Assembly (NCBI GenBank): GCA_023437715.1
Contig: JAEZFK010000021.1
Location: forward strand, 62,001 to 126,000
DNA: 64,000 nt
Reading direction: 5' to 3'
From: Bacillota bacterium
Lineage (GTDB): Bacteria; Bacillota; Clostridia; Lachnospirales; Lachnospiraceae
Made by a program: the position numbers and the translations under genes. The notes below the pieces were generated by a model. The model was not told the DNA's origin. It did no database searches and saw nothing but the letters and a program-made list of their open reading frames with translations. This document shows positions 17,528-26,687 of this stretch, one piece after another. The stretch's first letter is position 1. Each line of letters starts with the position of its first letter.

Positions 17528-19591
17528 ATGGATAAAATTGCCGAAGGCATATGGAAGATAACCTATGAGACACCGGAAAGTTTTACCCCTGTTTCCATGA
17601 GAAAAAGGGACATGGCACAGAAAGCCCTTGATCAGATGGGAAAGGAGGGCGGAGAGGAAAGAAAGGATCTGCCTTTCGGAGAAAATGAAATCAGTTTCTC
17701 CCGGTCTGCGAGAGGCATTACAATTACCTTACCTATGAGAACTGATGAGGATATCTTCGGATTCGGGCTGCAGCTTTTAAGCCTTAACGCTTCGGGGCGG
17801 AAACGGTATATCAAAGTTAATTCTGATCCGAAAACGGATACGGGAGAGAGCCATGGACCGGTTCCCTTTTATATCTCCACGGCAGGATACGGCTTGTTTC
17901 TGGACACATTCCGATATGCCGTGTTCTATATGGGAACCAATACGGAAAAAGGGGTGTCTGCAGAGAAAAAGGAAGTAAATATGCCCCACCGGGAATTCAG
18001 CGAGTCGGCTTTGTATGCTTTGAAACGGGCGAAAGAAGAACGCAGGATCATCATCGAGATTCCGGCGGCAAAAGGAATTGAAATATATCTGTTTGCAGGC
18101 AGCGTGAAAGAGGTTGTCAGGCGGTATAACCTGTTTTCCGGCGGCGGCTGTCTGCCTCCCATGTGGGGGCTGGGCATGTGGTACCGGGTTTACGGCGGGA
18201 GCGATGAAAACCATGTGAAGAAGCTGGCGGAAGAATTCCGGGAAGATAAGATGCCAATGGATGTGATAGGGATTGAGCCGGGCTGGCATTCCCATTCTTA
18301 TTCCTGCACCTATGAATGGAGTTACTTATTTCCTAATCATCAGAAAATGATTGATGAATTAAACAGGAGAGGATATCGGATCAACCTTTGGGAGCATATC
18401 TTTGTTTACCCGGCCGCCCCCTTTTATGAAAAATTATTGGATTACAGCGGGGACTACGAGGTGTGGAACGGTCTGGTGCCGGATTTTGCCACAGAAGAAG
18501 CCTGTGAAATATTTGGAAGCTGGCATGAAGATGAATTCATTAAAAAGGGTATTGCCGGATTTAAGCTGGATGAGTGTGATAATTCGGATTTTAATCCCTC
18601 CAACTGGTCCTTTCCGGATTCGACCAGGTTTCCTTCCGGCCTGGATGGAGAACAGATGCACAATGCAGTGGGCGTTCTGTATCAGGACTTGATTTTCCAG
18701 GCCTTTAAGAATCAGGGAATCCGGACTCTGTCCCAGGTCCGTTCTTCTGGCGCTCTGGCGTCGCCGCTTCCCTTTGTTCTGTATTCCGACCTATATGGGC
18801 ATAAGGAGTTTATCCGGGGAATGGTGACCTCTTCCTTTTCCGGGCTTTTGTGGGCTCCCGAGGTGCGGGACTGCGTAAATGGCAGGGACCTTTTGAGAAG
18901 GATAGAGACCATCGTATTTTCTCCACAGGCGCTGTTAAACTGCTGGAGAATACCGAACCCGCCCTGGAAGCAGGTGAACATAGAGAAAAATCTTCGGAAT
19001 GAACGGATGGAAGACAGCGAATTTTATACGGATGCCTGCCGGAGGCTGTTTGAGCTGCGCATGGCCCTGCTTCCTTATCTCTACAGCGCATTTGCACAAT
19101 ATTATGAACAGGGGATTCCGCCTGTAAGAGCTATGGCAATTGACGAGCCGGAGGATATTAAAGCGCGGAATATTGATGACCAGTATTTCTTTGGAAAGGA
19201 TCTTCTGGTATGCCCTCTGACACTGGAAGATGGAAATTCAAGAGAGGTTTATCTTCCGGCAGGCCGGTGGCATGATTTCTTCCATGACAGACAGTATGAA
19301 GGCGGACGGCGCATAAGGGTAGAAGCAGAAGACCAGGAGATTCCCGTCTTTGTAAGGGATGGCGCCATCGTTCCTCTGGCAAAGCCGGTTCCCTTTGTGG
19401 GAGATGACACGGTGTTTGAAATGACTGTACGGTCCTATGGAGATGGAGAAAGGGAGTTTATTCTGTATGAAGATGATTTCACTTCTTTTCAATACGAGAA
19501 GGCTGGAATGGGAAAAGTGGTAATCCGCCGTGACCGGGATGGAAAGCTGGAAATTCCGGATGAGAGGGAAAGCCTGCGGTACCGTTTTTAA
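17528..19591 (+). CDS. GH31 family alpha-glycosidase (alpha-xylosidase/alpha-glucosidase)
   Basis: A 687-residue cytoplasmic retaining glycosidase. It has an N-terminal beta-sandwich, a catalytic barrel with IGIEPGWHSHSY and the nucleophile region GFKLDECDNSD (about 350-360), and a C-terminal sandwich (FFGKDLLVCPLTLEDG). It begins five bases after the GH28 gene with AAAGGAG upstream, so the two are cotranslated. The company of GH28 and GH43 enzymes suggests removal of alpha-linked xylose or a similar side chain; this is inference. Confidence 0.87.
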   Translation: MDKIAEGIWKITYETPESFTPVSMRKRDMAQKALDQMGKEGGEERKDLPFGENEISFSRSARGITITLPMRTDEDIFGFGLQLLSLNASGRKRYIKVNSDPKTDTGESHGPVPFYISTAGYGLFLDTFRYAVFYMGTNTEKGVSAEKKEVNMPHREFSESALYALKRAKEERRIIIEIPAAKGIEIYLFAGSVKEVVRRYNLFSGGGCLPPMWGLGMWYRVYGGSDENHVKKLAEEFREDKMPMDVIGIEPGWHSHSYSCTYEWSYLFPNHQKMIDELNRRGYRINLWEHIFVYPAAPFYEKLLDYSGDYEVWNGLVPDFATEEACEIFGSWHEDEFIKKGIAGFKLDECDNSDFNPSNWSFPDSTRFPSGLDGEQMHNAVGVLYQDLIFQAFKNQGIRTLSQVRSSGALASPLPFVLYSDLYGHKEFIRGMVTSSFSGLLWAPEVRDCVNGRDLLRRIETIVFSPQALLNCWRIPNPPWKQVNIEKNLRNERMEDSEFYTDACRRLFELRMALLPYLYSAFAQYYEQGIPPVRAMAIDEPEDIKARNIDDQYFFGKDLLVCPLTLEDGNSREVYLPAGRWHDFFHDRQYEGGRRIRVEAEDQEIPVFVRDGAIVPLAKPVPFVGDDTVFEMTVRSYGDGEREFILYEDDFTSFQYEKAGMGKVVIRRDRDGKLEIPDERESLRYRF

Positions 19592-19609
19592 AGAAGGAGA
19601 GATTTTATA

Positions 19610-21265
19610 ATGAAGAATAAGATTCAAAACCCCATTCTCCGTGGATTTCATCCGGACCCATCCATTATAAGAGTAGGAGAGGACTATTATCTGGCTACTT
19701 CGACTTTTGAATGGTGGCCGGGGGTCCGGCTGCACCATTCGAAAGACCTCGTCCACTGGGAACTGATCCCATATCCCTTGAACAGAACGTCACAGCTGGA
19801 TTTACGCGGTGTAGGGGCATCCCAGGGCATATGGGCGCCGGATTTGAGCTATGACAATGGAACTTTCTATCTGGTATTTACAGTGGTAAATTCCTTTTAT
19901 TGCAATATGTATGACACAAATAATTATCTGGTCACTACCCGTGATATTTACGGCCCCTGGTCGGAGCCGGTTCCATTGAGTAATTTCGGCTTTGACCTTT
20001 CCCTGTTTCACGACGACGACGGAAAAAAATACATGGTCAGCATGGTGACAGACCACCGGATGCCCAAAAAGTATGCAGGAAGACTGATCTTACAGGAGTA
20101 TGACGGGGAGACACAAAGAATGAAAGGGCCTGCCCGGGATATCTACCAGGGGGACAGAATTTTTCTGGAGGGCCCTCATATTTTTAAGAGAAACGGCTGG
20201 TATTATCTTTTCAGCGCAGATACGGGAACCGGGGAGGGACACGGCCAGACGATTCAGAGAGCCCGTAATATCTGGGGGCCCTATGAGATGTTTCAGGCTG
20301 ATTTCATGGAACGCACGTCGGATCATGAAGCCTATTCCATATTGACATCCAGGCACCATGAGGACATTCTTCTCCAAAAAGCAGGGCATTGCGATCTGGT
20401 GGAAACAGCCGGCGGGGAGTGGTATGCTGTTCATTTATGCGGAAGGCCGTCAAGGTACAGGAATCCTGGGGATCGGGCCCGTTTTCCGGGAGAACGCCGA
20501 TATATGCTGGGCCGGGAAACCGCCATTCAGAAGATGACGTGGACGGAAGAGGGCTGGCTGGTGATGGAATCCGGAGGCAGCACGCCCCGGACAGAGGTGG
20601 ACGGGCCGGAAGCGGGGAAAGAGAATGTCCCCTATGCTTATAAAACAATTCCTGACAGGGATGAATTCCATGAGGACCAGCTGTCTTTGGACTATCAGTC
20701 CCTAAGAATTCCAATGGATGAAAACCATATATCATTAAAGGCCCGACCCGGGTACCTGCGGATGTATGGCAGAAGCGGCCTTTCTTCAAAGTTTTCCCAG
20801 ACTCTCATAGCCAGAAGAATGACGGAATACAACATGGAAATAAGCACAGCTGTGGAGTTTGAGCCGGAGAACTTCAAGCAGATGGCAGGGCTGATTATCC
20901 TGTATGATACGGATAATTATCTCTATTTACATATATCCAGAGACGAGGACGTGGGGAAATGTGTAACGCTTTTAAAAGCTGAGAATAAAAAATATGAGTA
21001 CCTGTCCGGGTATATTCCGGTTGAAAGCAATGAAAGGATTACCTTAAGGGCGGAAATAAAAGATGGGGAAATTCAGTTTTTCTGGAAAGCAGAAAGGGGA
21101 GAGGAAAGAAAAATCGGCGGAGAAGTAAACGGCAGCTTTCTGTCGGATGAAGCATGCGAAGAGGGCTGGTTTACGGGAACCATGTGCGGAATCTGCTGTC
21201 AGGATTTAACAGGAGCAGGCCTTTACGCTGATTTTGATTATTTTGAGGTTAAGGCAAATATATAA
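19610..21265 (+). CDS. GH43 beta-xylosidase/arabinofuranosidase
   Basis: Five-bladed propeller glycosidase (about 1-310) plus a C-terminal concanavalin-like sandwich (about 340-551), the layout of the beta-xylosidase branch of GH43. The general base is Asp16 in GFHPDPSI, the pKa-modulating Asp lies in FGFDLSLFHDDDG, and the acid Glu in FLEGPHIFKRNG. It lacks a signal peptide and so acts on imported oligosaccharides. AAGGAGAG precedes the ATG. It is the third gene of the GH28-GH31-GH43 operon. Confidence 0.9.
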   Translation: MKNKIQNPILRGFHPDPSIIRVGEDYYLATSTFEWWPGVRLHHSKDLVHWELIPYPLNRTSQLDLRGVGASQGIWAPDLSYDNGTFYLVFTVVNSFYCNMYDTNNYLVTTRDIYGPWSEPVPLSNFGFDLSLFHDDDGKKYMVSMVTDHRMPKKYAGRLILQEYDGETQRMKGPARDIYQGDRIFLEGPHIFKRNGWYYLFSADTGTGEGHGQTIQRARNIWGPYEMFQADFMERTSDHEAYSILTSRHHEDILLQKAGHCDLVETAGGEWYAVHLCGRPSRYRNPGDRARFPGERRYMLGRETAIQKMTWTEEGWLVMESGGSTPRTEVDGPEAGKENVPYAYKTIPDRDEFHEDQLSLDYQSLRIPMDENHISLKARPGYLRMYGRSGLSSKFSQTLIARRMTEYNMEISTAVEFEPENFKQMAGLIILYDTDNYLYLHISRDEDVGKCVTLLKAENKKYEYLSGYIPVESNERITLRAEIKDGEIQFFWKAERGEERKIGGEVNGSFLSDEACEEGWFTGTMCGICCQDLTGAGLYADFDYFEVKANI

Positions 21266-21269
21266 AATT

Positions 21270-21319
21270 AGAAGAGACAGTCCTTTGTGTGAGGGGAGTA
21301 CAAGGACTGTCTCTTCTTT
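21270..21319 (+). terminator. Terminator after the GH28-GH31-GH43 operon
   Basis: A perfect 16-bp inverted repeat (AGAAGAGACAGTCCTT with AAGGACTGTCTCTTCT) is followed by TTC-rich sequence. Confidence 0.85.
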
Positions 21320-21414
21320 CCAGGACATAAAGGCATCCACGTCCCGGGCATTGCAGGCGTGTTGAGATAAATAGTATAAAAACAGGTGATTCTGTATTGA
21401 AACTAATTTAGCAC

Positions 21415-21478
21415 CTTAAAAAAATGCACATCATGCTTAAAAAAACCGATTTTTTTCCCGGCTCAATGCTGATATAGT
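21415..21478 (+). promoter_or_regulatory. Promoter and candidate activator repeats of glycan system 2
   Basis: CTTAAAAAAA occurs at 21415-21424 and again at 21436-21445, exactly 21 bases apart, just upstream of a -10 candidate TATAGT at 21473-21478. No good -35 hexamer is present. Direct repeats two helical turns apart at this position fit binding of the AraC-type YesN regulator of this system; the match is partly due to A tracts, so confidence is limited. Confidence 0.5.
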
Positions 21479-21525
21479 GTAAACATAAAGAAACGCAAGA
21501 CTGAAAACGTCAAGGAGGATTTGCT

Positions 21526-22917
21526 ATGAGGAAAAGAAGCGTAATGTCAGTGGTTTTATGTGCAGCCATGGCAGGAACCATGCTTGCAGGCTGCGGGAAC
21601 AGCGCAGGGAATGCCGCTGCCACCACCACGGCTGCCAAAGAAGCGGGGGAAGAAAAAACAACAGCGGAGAGCAGTGCCGCAGATACAACGGAAGAGGCCG
21701 GGAAATCCATTGTGACCGCACCTACTGAGCTGACCTATATATTTGCCGACGGAGACGAAGGCGCCAAGGCAGCGATGAATGAGATCGTAAAGCGGTTCAA
21801 TGATACGTATTCCGATATTACCGTGAAAATTGAGCCAGGCAACGGCGGGGCTTATAATGAATTTTTAAAGACAAAAGAAAGTGTCGGCGAGTTTCCGGAT
21901 ATTATGGAGATGAGAGATACGGCGGTTTATGAAAGGGCAGGAATGCTGGCGGCGCTGCCGGATGATATTACATCCTTGTTCAAATCAACGATGCAATTTG
22001 ACGGGGCCACCTATACCGCGCCATTGGCAGGTGAAAACACCAACGGCATTATTTACAATAAAAAGTATTTTGATGACAATGGTTTGCAGGAACCAAAAAC
22101 CTATGACGAATTTATCGCCTTATGCAAGACGATAAAGGAAAAAGGCGACATGGCGCCTCTGGTAGTGGGAGGACAGGATATCTGGCATATGGGATTCTGG
22201 TTTAATAAGGCCTATAATGATCAGGTGATGTCTCAGGATCCGGATTTCATAAAGCACTGTTATGATGGTTCCAAGAATTTTTCCGATCCTGCCATTGCGG
22301 CAACCTTTGAAGAGCTCCAGGAAATCATGCAGTATGCCCAGGATGGGTGGGTATCCACTCCCGATGCCCAGATCACCACATTCTTAGTCAGCAATATGGC
22401 GGCCATGATGTATTCCGGCACCCATATGTTCAGCCAGATTGCGGATGCAGACCCCAATTTTGAGATCGGATGGTTTGCAGTACCAAGCCCGGATGGAAAG
22501 GTCCGTCTGGTAGGCGGCGGAGGCGCCGGCGGCCTGGCTATTTCTGCAGAGGCGGCAAAAGATCCCAATAAAAAGGCAGCAGCCGAAGAATTTATTAAGT
22601 TCTTCTTTGCACCGGAAAATTATGCGGTATACTGTGACAAGTTAAGTGCCATTCCGGTTACGGTTGAAATGCCCAAATCAAATGCAAACCCGATTCTTCA
22701 AAAGGTGATTGACGCCACAAACACAGCGGATGAATTAGGCGTGATGTGGAACGGCAGAACCGGAGAGAATGAGCTTCCGCCGGATTTCAGAAACTTTATG
22801 TACAAAACGGTTGTGGAAGTAATCCAGGGGCAGAGAGATATTACATCCGCATGTGATGAACTGAACAAAACCTGGAAAGTATCAATGGATAACTTTAATC
22901 CTTTAAAAACGCAGTAA
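21526..22917 (+). CDS. ABC transporter sugar-binding lipoprotein, CUT1 family (system 2)
   Basis: Lipoprotein signal with lipobox MLAGCGN (cysteine near residue 23), a Thr/Ala/Glu-rich linker, then a family 1 solute-binding fold with PKTYDEFIALCKTIKEKG. AAGGAGG precedes the ATG. It has 463 residues. The enzyme genes upstream (GH28, GH31, GH43) suggest a branched pectic or xylose-containing oligosaccharide as ligand. Confidence 0.9.
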   Translation: MRKRSVMSVVLCAAMAGTMLAGCGNSAGNAAATTTAAKEAGEEKTTAESSAADTTEEAGKSIVTAPTELTYIFADGDEGAKAAMNEIVKRFNDTYSDITVKIEPGNGGAYNEFLKTKESVGEFPDIMEMRDTAVYERAGMLAALPDDITSLFKSTMQFDGATYTAPLAGENTNGIIYNKKYFDDNGLQEPKTYDEFIALCKTIKEKGDMAPLVVGGQDIWHMGFWFNKAYNDQVMSQDPDFIKHCYDGSKNFSDPAIAATFEELQEIMQYAQDGWVSTPDAQITTFLVSNMAAMMYSGTHMFSQIADADPNFEIGWFAVPSPDGKVRLVGGGGAGGLAISAEAAKDPNKKAAAEEFIKFFFAPENYAVYCDKLSAIPVTVEMPKSNANPILQKVIDATNTADELGVMWNGRTGENELPPDFRNFMYKTVVEVIQGQRDITSACDELNKTWKVSMDNFNPLKTQ

Positions 22918-22934
22918 ATGATAAGTATTGATAG

Positions 22935-22963
22935 AGAATCTCTCCCAAACCGGGGGAGATTCT
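22935..22963 (+). promoter_or_regulatory. Intercistronic hairpin between binding protein and permease genes (system 2)
   Basis: A 12-bp stem (AGAATCTCTCCC with GGGGGAGATTCT, one G-U pair) and a 5-base loop follow the binding-protein stop by 17 bases. No T run follows, so it more likely stabilises the upstream message than terminates. Confidence 0.65.
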
Positions 22964-23012
22964 TAAGTAAAGGGCGCAAGCTCTGCATAAAATCGGAGGA
23001 GATGGAAGCGGT

Positions 23013-23900
23013 ATGACGAAACGGAAGGTCGGATTTGACTGGGTAACTTTAATGTTTATTTTGCCGGCATTTGCATTTTTTACGCTGTTTATTATCATTC
23101 CCACACTTGCAAGCGTATACTACAGCTTTACTTCCTGGGACGGCTTAAATCCGGTTGTAAAATTTATCGGATTTGCAAATTATAAAGAAATATTCACCAG
23201 CGCCAGATTTGCCAATGCCTTAAAAAATACGGTGCTTTTAACTGTTTTCATATCACTTCTTGAAAATGCCGCGGCACTGATTCTCGCACTTTTAGTGGAT
23301 AATGTAAAGTGGGGAAAGAATTTCTTCCGGAGTGCATTTTATATTCCCGTATTAATCAGCGGAATTGTATCCGGGTTTATCTGGAAAATCATGTATAACT
23401 ACAATTTTGGCGCGATTAATTCCATCCTTACTTCTATGGGGATGGGAGATTTCAAACAGGACTGGCTGGGAAATCCGAAGCTGACGCTGATTATGGTGGG
23501 CATTGTGCTGGTCTGGAAAGGAGCCGGATATTATATGATTATTTATCTGGCATCCTTGCAGAGCGTTCCCACCGATATTGTGGAGGCGGCGGCTATTGAC
23601 GGCGCTTCTCCGTGGCAGCGTTTTCGGGCAATTACGGTTCCCCTCATTTCAGGGGCGTTTACCATAAACTTTACCCTGTCTCTCATCAACGGGCTGAAAA
23701 TATTTGACCAGATATCGGTTATGACAGACGGAGGCCCCGGATTTACCACAGAAACAATTGTTTACCTGCTGTATAAGGTGGGCTTTAACGAAGGCCGCCA
23801 GGGCTTTGGCACGGCAGTCGGTATCGTGCTTTTGTTTATCATCATTATTTTAAATGCAATACAGCAGAAATTTTTAAAGAGCAGGGAGGTGCAGATGTAA
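23013..23900 (+). CDS. ABC sugar permease, MalF/UgpA type (system 2)
   Basis: Six-segment membrane subunit of 295 residues with the EAA loop VEAAAIDGASPWQRFRAITV. CGGAGGAG precedes the ATG. Its stop TAA shares one base with the start of the next permease (TAATG), so the pair is translationally coupled. Confidence 0.92.
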   Translation: MTKRKVGFDWVTLMFILPAFAFFTLFIIIPTLASVYYSFTSWDGLNPVVKFIGFANYKEIFTSARFANALKNTVLLTVFISLLENAAALILALLVDNVKWGKNFFRSAFYIPVLISGIVSGFIWKIMYNYNFGAINSILTSMGMGDFKQDWLGNPKLTLIMVGIVLVWKGAGYYMIIYLASLQSVPTDIVEAAAIDGASPWQRFRAITVPLISGAFTINFTLSLINGLKIFDQISVMTDGGPGFTTETIVYLLYKVGFNEGRQGFGTAVGIVLLFIIIILNAIQQKFLKSREVQM

Positions 23901-24733
23901 TGAAGACAAAGAAAATCCGTATTGCACCGGTTCTCATACTGCTGGTGACCATTATACTGGCTCTTATCTTTTTGTGGCCCGTATTCTTTGCATTAATTTC
24001 TGCCTTAAAAAGCAATGGAGAAATATTAAAGAATCCGATGAAGCTGCCTTCTTCCATGTACTTGAAAAATTTCCGGGATTTATTTGCACAGTCGGACTTT
24101 CTCACAGCCATCAGGCACAGCATCATTTTAACGGTGGTTTCAGAGCTCCTTATTGTAGCCCTTGTTCCCATGGCGGCATATGCCATTGAGAGAAGAGCCT
24201 CCAAATGGACGGGGCTGATCTACACCTACTTTCTGGCAGGCATGATGATTCCCTTTCACCTGTATATGTTCCCCCTGTTTAAGGAGATGAAGATATTCGG
24301 AATCTTCGGGACTTTGACAGGACCCATTGCATGCTATATTTCCGGCTCTGTGGCCTTTGGCTCTCTGCTATATTGCAGCTTCCTAAAAGGCGTTCCCTTG
24401 GAGATTGAAGAAGCCGCACAGATTGACGGATGTTCGCCCTTTCAGACGTTCTGGAAGGTGACTTTCCCCTTATTGGGTCCCTGCACCGCCTCCATGGTTG
24501 TGTTAAACGGATTGGGAATCTGGAATGACTTTCTCATGCCCTATCTGGCACTTCCGTCGGGAAAGGCAAAGACAATCACCGTAGAGGTGTTCTCCTTTGT
24601 AGGGCAGTACACTGCAAGATGGGATATTGTGTTTGCAGGAACCGTATGCTCCATTGTTCCCGCACTGATCATCTTTGTTTTACTTCAGAAATATTTCGTA
24701 AAGGGAATCACTGCAGGAGCCGCGAAAGGTTGA
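23900..24733 (+). CDS. ABC sugar permease, MalG/UgpE type (system 2)
   Basis: Second membrane subunit, 277 residues, with EAA loop EEAAQIDGCSPFQTFWKVTF and the common ending GITAGAAKG. It begins on the last base of the preceding stop codon. No ATPase gene accompanies the pair. Confidence 0.92.
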   Translation: MKTKKIRIAPVLILLVTIILALIFLWPVFFALISALKSNGEILKNPMKLPSSMYLKNFRDLFAQSDFLTAIRHSIILTVVSELLIVALVPMAAYAIERRASKWTGLIYTYFLAGMMIPFHLYMFPLFKEMKIFGIFGTLTGPIACYISGSVAFGSLLYCSFLKGVPLEIEEAAQIDGCSPFQTFWKVTFPLLGPCTASMVVLNGLGIWNDFLMPYLALPSGKAKTITVEVFSFVGQYTARWDIVFAGTVCSIVPALIIFVLLQKYFVKGITAGAAKG

Positions 24734-24774
24734 TTGTGCAGAGGTATGATGATAAAATCAGAATAGGAGTAATC

Positions 24775-24825
24775 GTGAATCGAAGGTATGCTGTCTGGTA
24801 TGCCTTCGATTCACGCATATTTTTC
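24775..24825 (+). terminator. Terminator between transport and two-component genes of system 2
   Basis: GTGAATCGAAGGTATGC pairs with GTATGCCTTCGATTCAC (17 bp with G-U pairs), followed by GCATATTTTT. Partial read-through would keep kinase expression low relative to the transporter. Confidence 0.8.
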
Positions 24826-24842
24826 ACAGGAGGAAAGCGCCC

Positions 24843-26687
24843 ATGAAAAGGATTCATATGAACCTGTATCAGAAATTCACGCTGGTCATCATCTGCGTGG
24901 GCTTAATTCCCATGGGAATCATTTCCACGGTCATTATGAACCGGATGTTTAAGGAATACGGGGATTCTTTAAAATTCAATTATGAGCAGGCGGTCGCCTA
25001 TATTGATTCAGGGATTGACAGCATGCTGGACTCCTATAATGATATATCAAAAATGCCCTATTATTATAATTATTCCAGCGAGGGAAATTTCCAGGTTAAT
25101 TATATGTCCTTTGACAATCTCCGTAAAATCCTTTATGGGGAAGAGGGTGAGGCGGGGCTGGCGGAGGCAAAAAGACAGGTTGAGATGGGGGCTTTTCTTC
25201 AGAATGTCCAGAGCGTGGACAGCTCTATTGAGTCCTGCCATTTTGTTGTGGATGAGCGCATTGCAAAAGCGCCTTTCCATGCCAGCAGAAGAAATTCTTT
25301 TTTAAGAAGCGAGGCGCTTTTTGATGAACGCCTGAAATTAGATGAGCTGGATCGGACCTCCAAGCAGATGATGCTGATTTCAACCCATCCCATGGATTAT
25401 TATAACCGGTCCACCCAGCAGGTGTTTACTGTTGGGCGGAATTACTTTGATTTAACAAAGGCGGTGGGAGATACGGTTTATATCGGCACCCTGTTCATTG
25501 ACGTGGATTTAGAGCGGTTAATCAATGTATTTAAGGACGCCCGCTTTAATGACAGTGACTCTATTTATGTTGTGGACCGGGCGGGCAACTGTTTTTACAG
25601 CAGCCGCCAGGACATGACAGGAGTAAAGCTGGATCTGACAGCAGCCGCCTTTCATGATACAAAAACCCAGCAGGTAATTGATATGGGGTATGGAAGATAC
25701 GGCTTAAGGACCATTGTGGTCATGGATGCGGCGGCAGCCTATCAGAGGCTGAACCAGATGCGGAATATGCTCTATGTATTCCTGGGCGGTGCTGTAGCCG
25801 CCCTGCTGTTCGGCTCTGTATGGTTTTCCAGACGCTTAACCAGACCCATCCGGAACATGATGAACCAGATGTCCCAGATAGAAAACGGGAATTTCAAGGT
25901 GGAGCTGACGGTGGAGTCAAAGGATGAGATCGGCACCTTATCCCGCAGGTTTAATCAGATGTCCCAGGAGCTGGAAACTTATATCAACAAATCCTATGTA
26001 GCCCAGGTGAAGCAGAGCGAAGCGGAGATGACCGCATTAAAATCGCAGATTTATCCTCATTTTCTATATAACACCCTGGAGATCATCCGTATGACGGCAG
26101 TGGAAAATGAAGATGAGAAGGTATCAAATATGATAGAGGCTCTGTCCCAGCAGATTCATTACATTATAGGGCCGGTTCAGGATCTGGTATCATTGGATAC
26201 GGAGGTGGATATTATCAAAAAATATATCTATCTTTTAAACTGCAGAATTTCCGGAAAGGTGAACTTATCGGTGGAATTTAAGGGCCTGTCCCACATGATG
26301 GTGCCGAAGCTGATTTTGCAGCCCATTGTGGAAAATTCATATGTTCATGGGCTGAAGCCGAAGAATGGAATCGGCCGCATTCTGATTGATGCTGAAATAG
26401 AAGACGGCAGGCTGATTATTTCTTTAATGGACAATGGGGTAGGAATGAGCGGGGAAACCCTGGAACGCTTAAAAAGGCTTTTGGAAAGTGATGAAATCGG
26501 AATCAAAAATGAACATAACTGGCAGAGCATCGGCTTAAAGAATGTCCATGACCGGATTCGTTACCTGTATGGAAAAGATTATGGTTTGGAAATTACCAGT
26601 ACAGTTTCCGTGGGAACCATGGTGAGGATAATCATGCCTGCCGGAAAGGAGGAGGGATTCCATGATTCGGATGATATTGGCGGATGA
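24843..26687 (+). CDS. YesM-type sensor histidine kinase (system 2)
   Basis: A 614-residue membrane sensor with an N-terminal membrane segment (about 12-34), an extracellular sensor region, a second segment (about 308-328), HAMP, the phosphoacceptor H406 in IYPHFLYN, and an ATP-binding domain with PIVENSYVHGL and MDNGVGM. ACAGGAGG precedes the start. Its last 26 bases contain the start of the regulator gene. Confidence 0.92.
   Translation: MKRIHMNLYQKFTLVIICVGLIPMGIISTVIMNRMFKEYGDSLKFNYEQAVAYIDSGIDSMLDSYNDISKMPYYYNYSSEGNFQVNYMSFDNLRKILYGEEGEAGLAEAKRQVEMGAFLQNVQSVDSSIESCHFVVDERIAKAPFHASRRNSFLRSEALFDERLKLDELDRTSKQMMLISTHPMDYYNRSTQQVFTVGRNYFDLTKAVGDTVYIGTLFIDVDLERLINVFKDARFNDSDSIYVVDRAGNCFYSSRQDMTGVKLDLTAAAFHDTKTQQVIDMGYGRYGLRTIVVMDAAAAYQRLNQMRNMLYVFLGGAVAALLFGSVWFSRRLTRPIRNMMNQMSQIENGNFKVELTVESKDEIGTLSRRFNQMSQELETYINKSYVAQVKQSEAEMTALKSQIYPHFLYNTLEIIRMTAVENEDEKVSNMIEALSQQIHYIIGPVQDLVSLDTEVDIIKKYIYLLNCRISGKVNLSVEFKGLSHMMVPKLILQPIVENSYVHGLKPKNGIGRILIDAEIEDGRLIISLMDNGVGMSGETLERLKRLLESDEIGIKNEHNWQSIGLKNVHDRIRYLYGKDYGLEITSTVSVGTMVRIIMPAGKEEGFHDSDDIGG

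Noticed and set aside
21480..21525. Possible catabolite-repression (cre) site near TGAAAACG
   Set aside because: Only the left half fits the consensus. No convincing cre site was found ahead of any of the three sugar systems.
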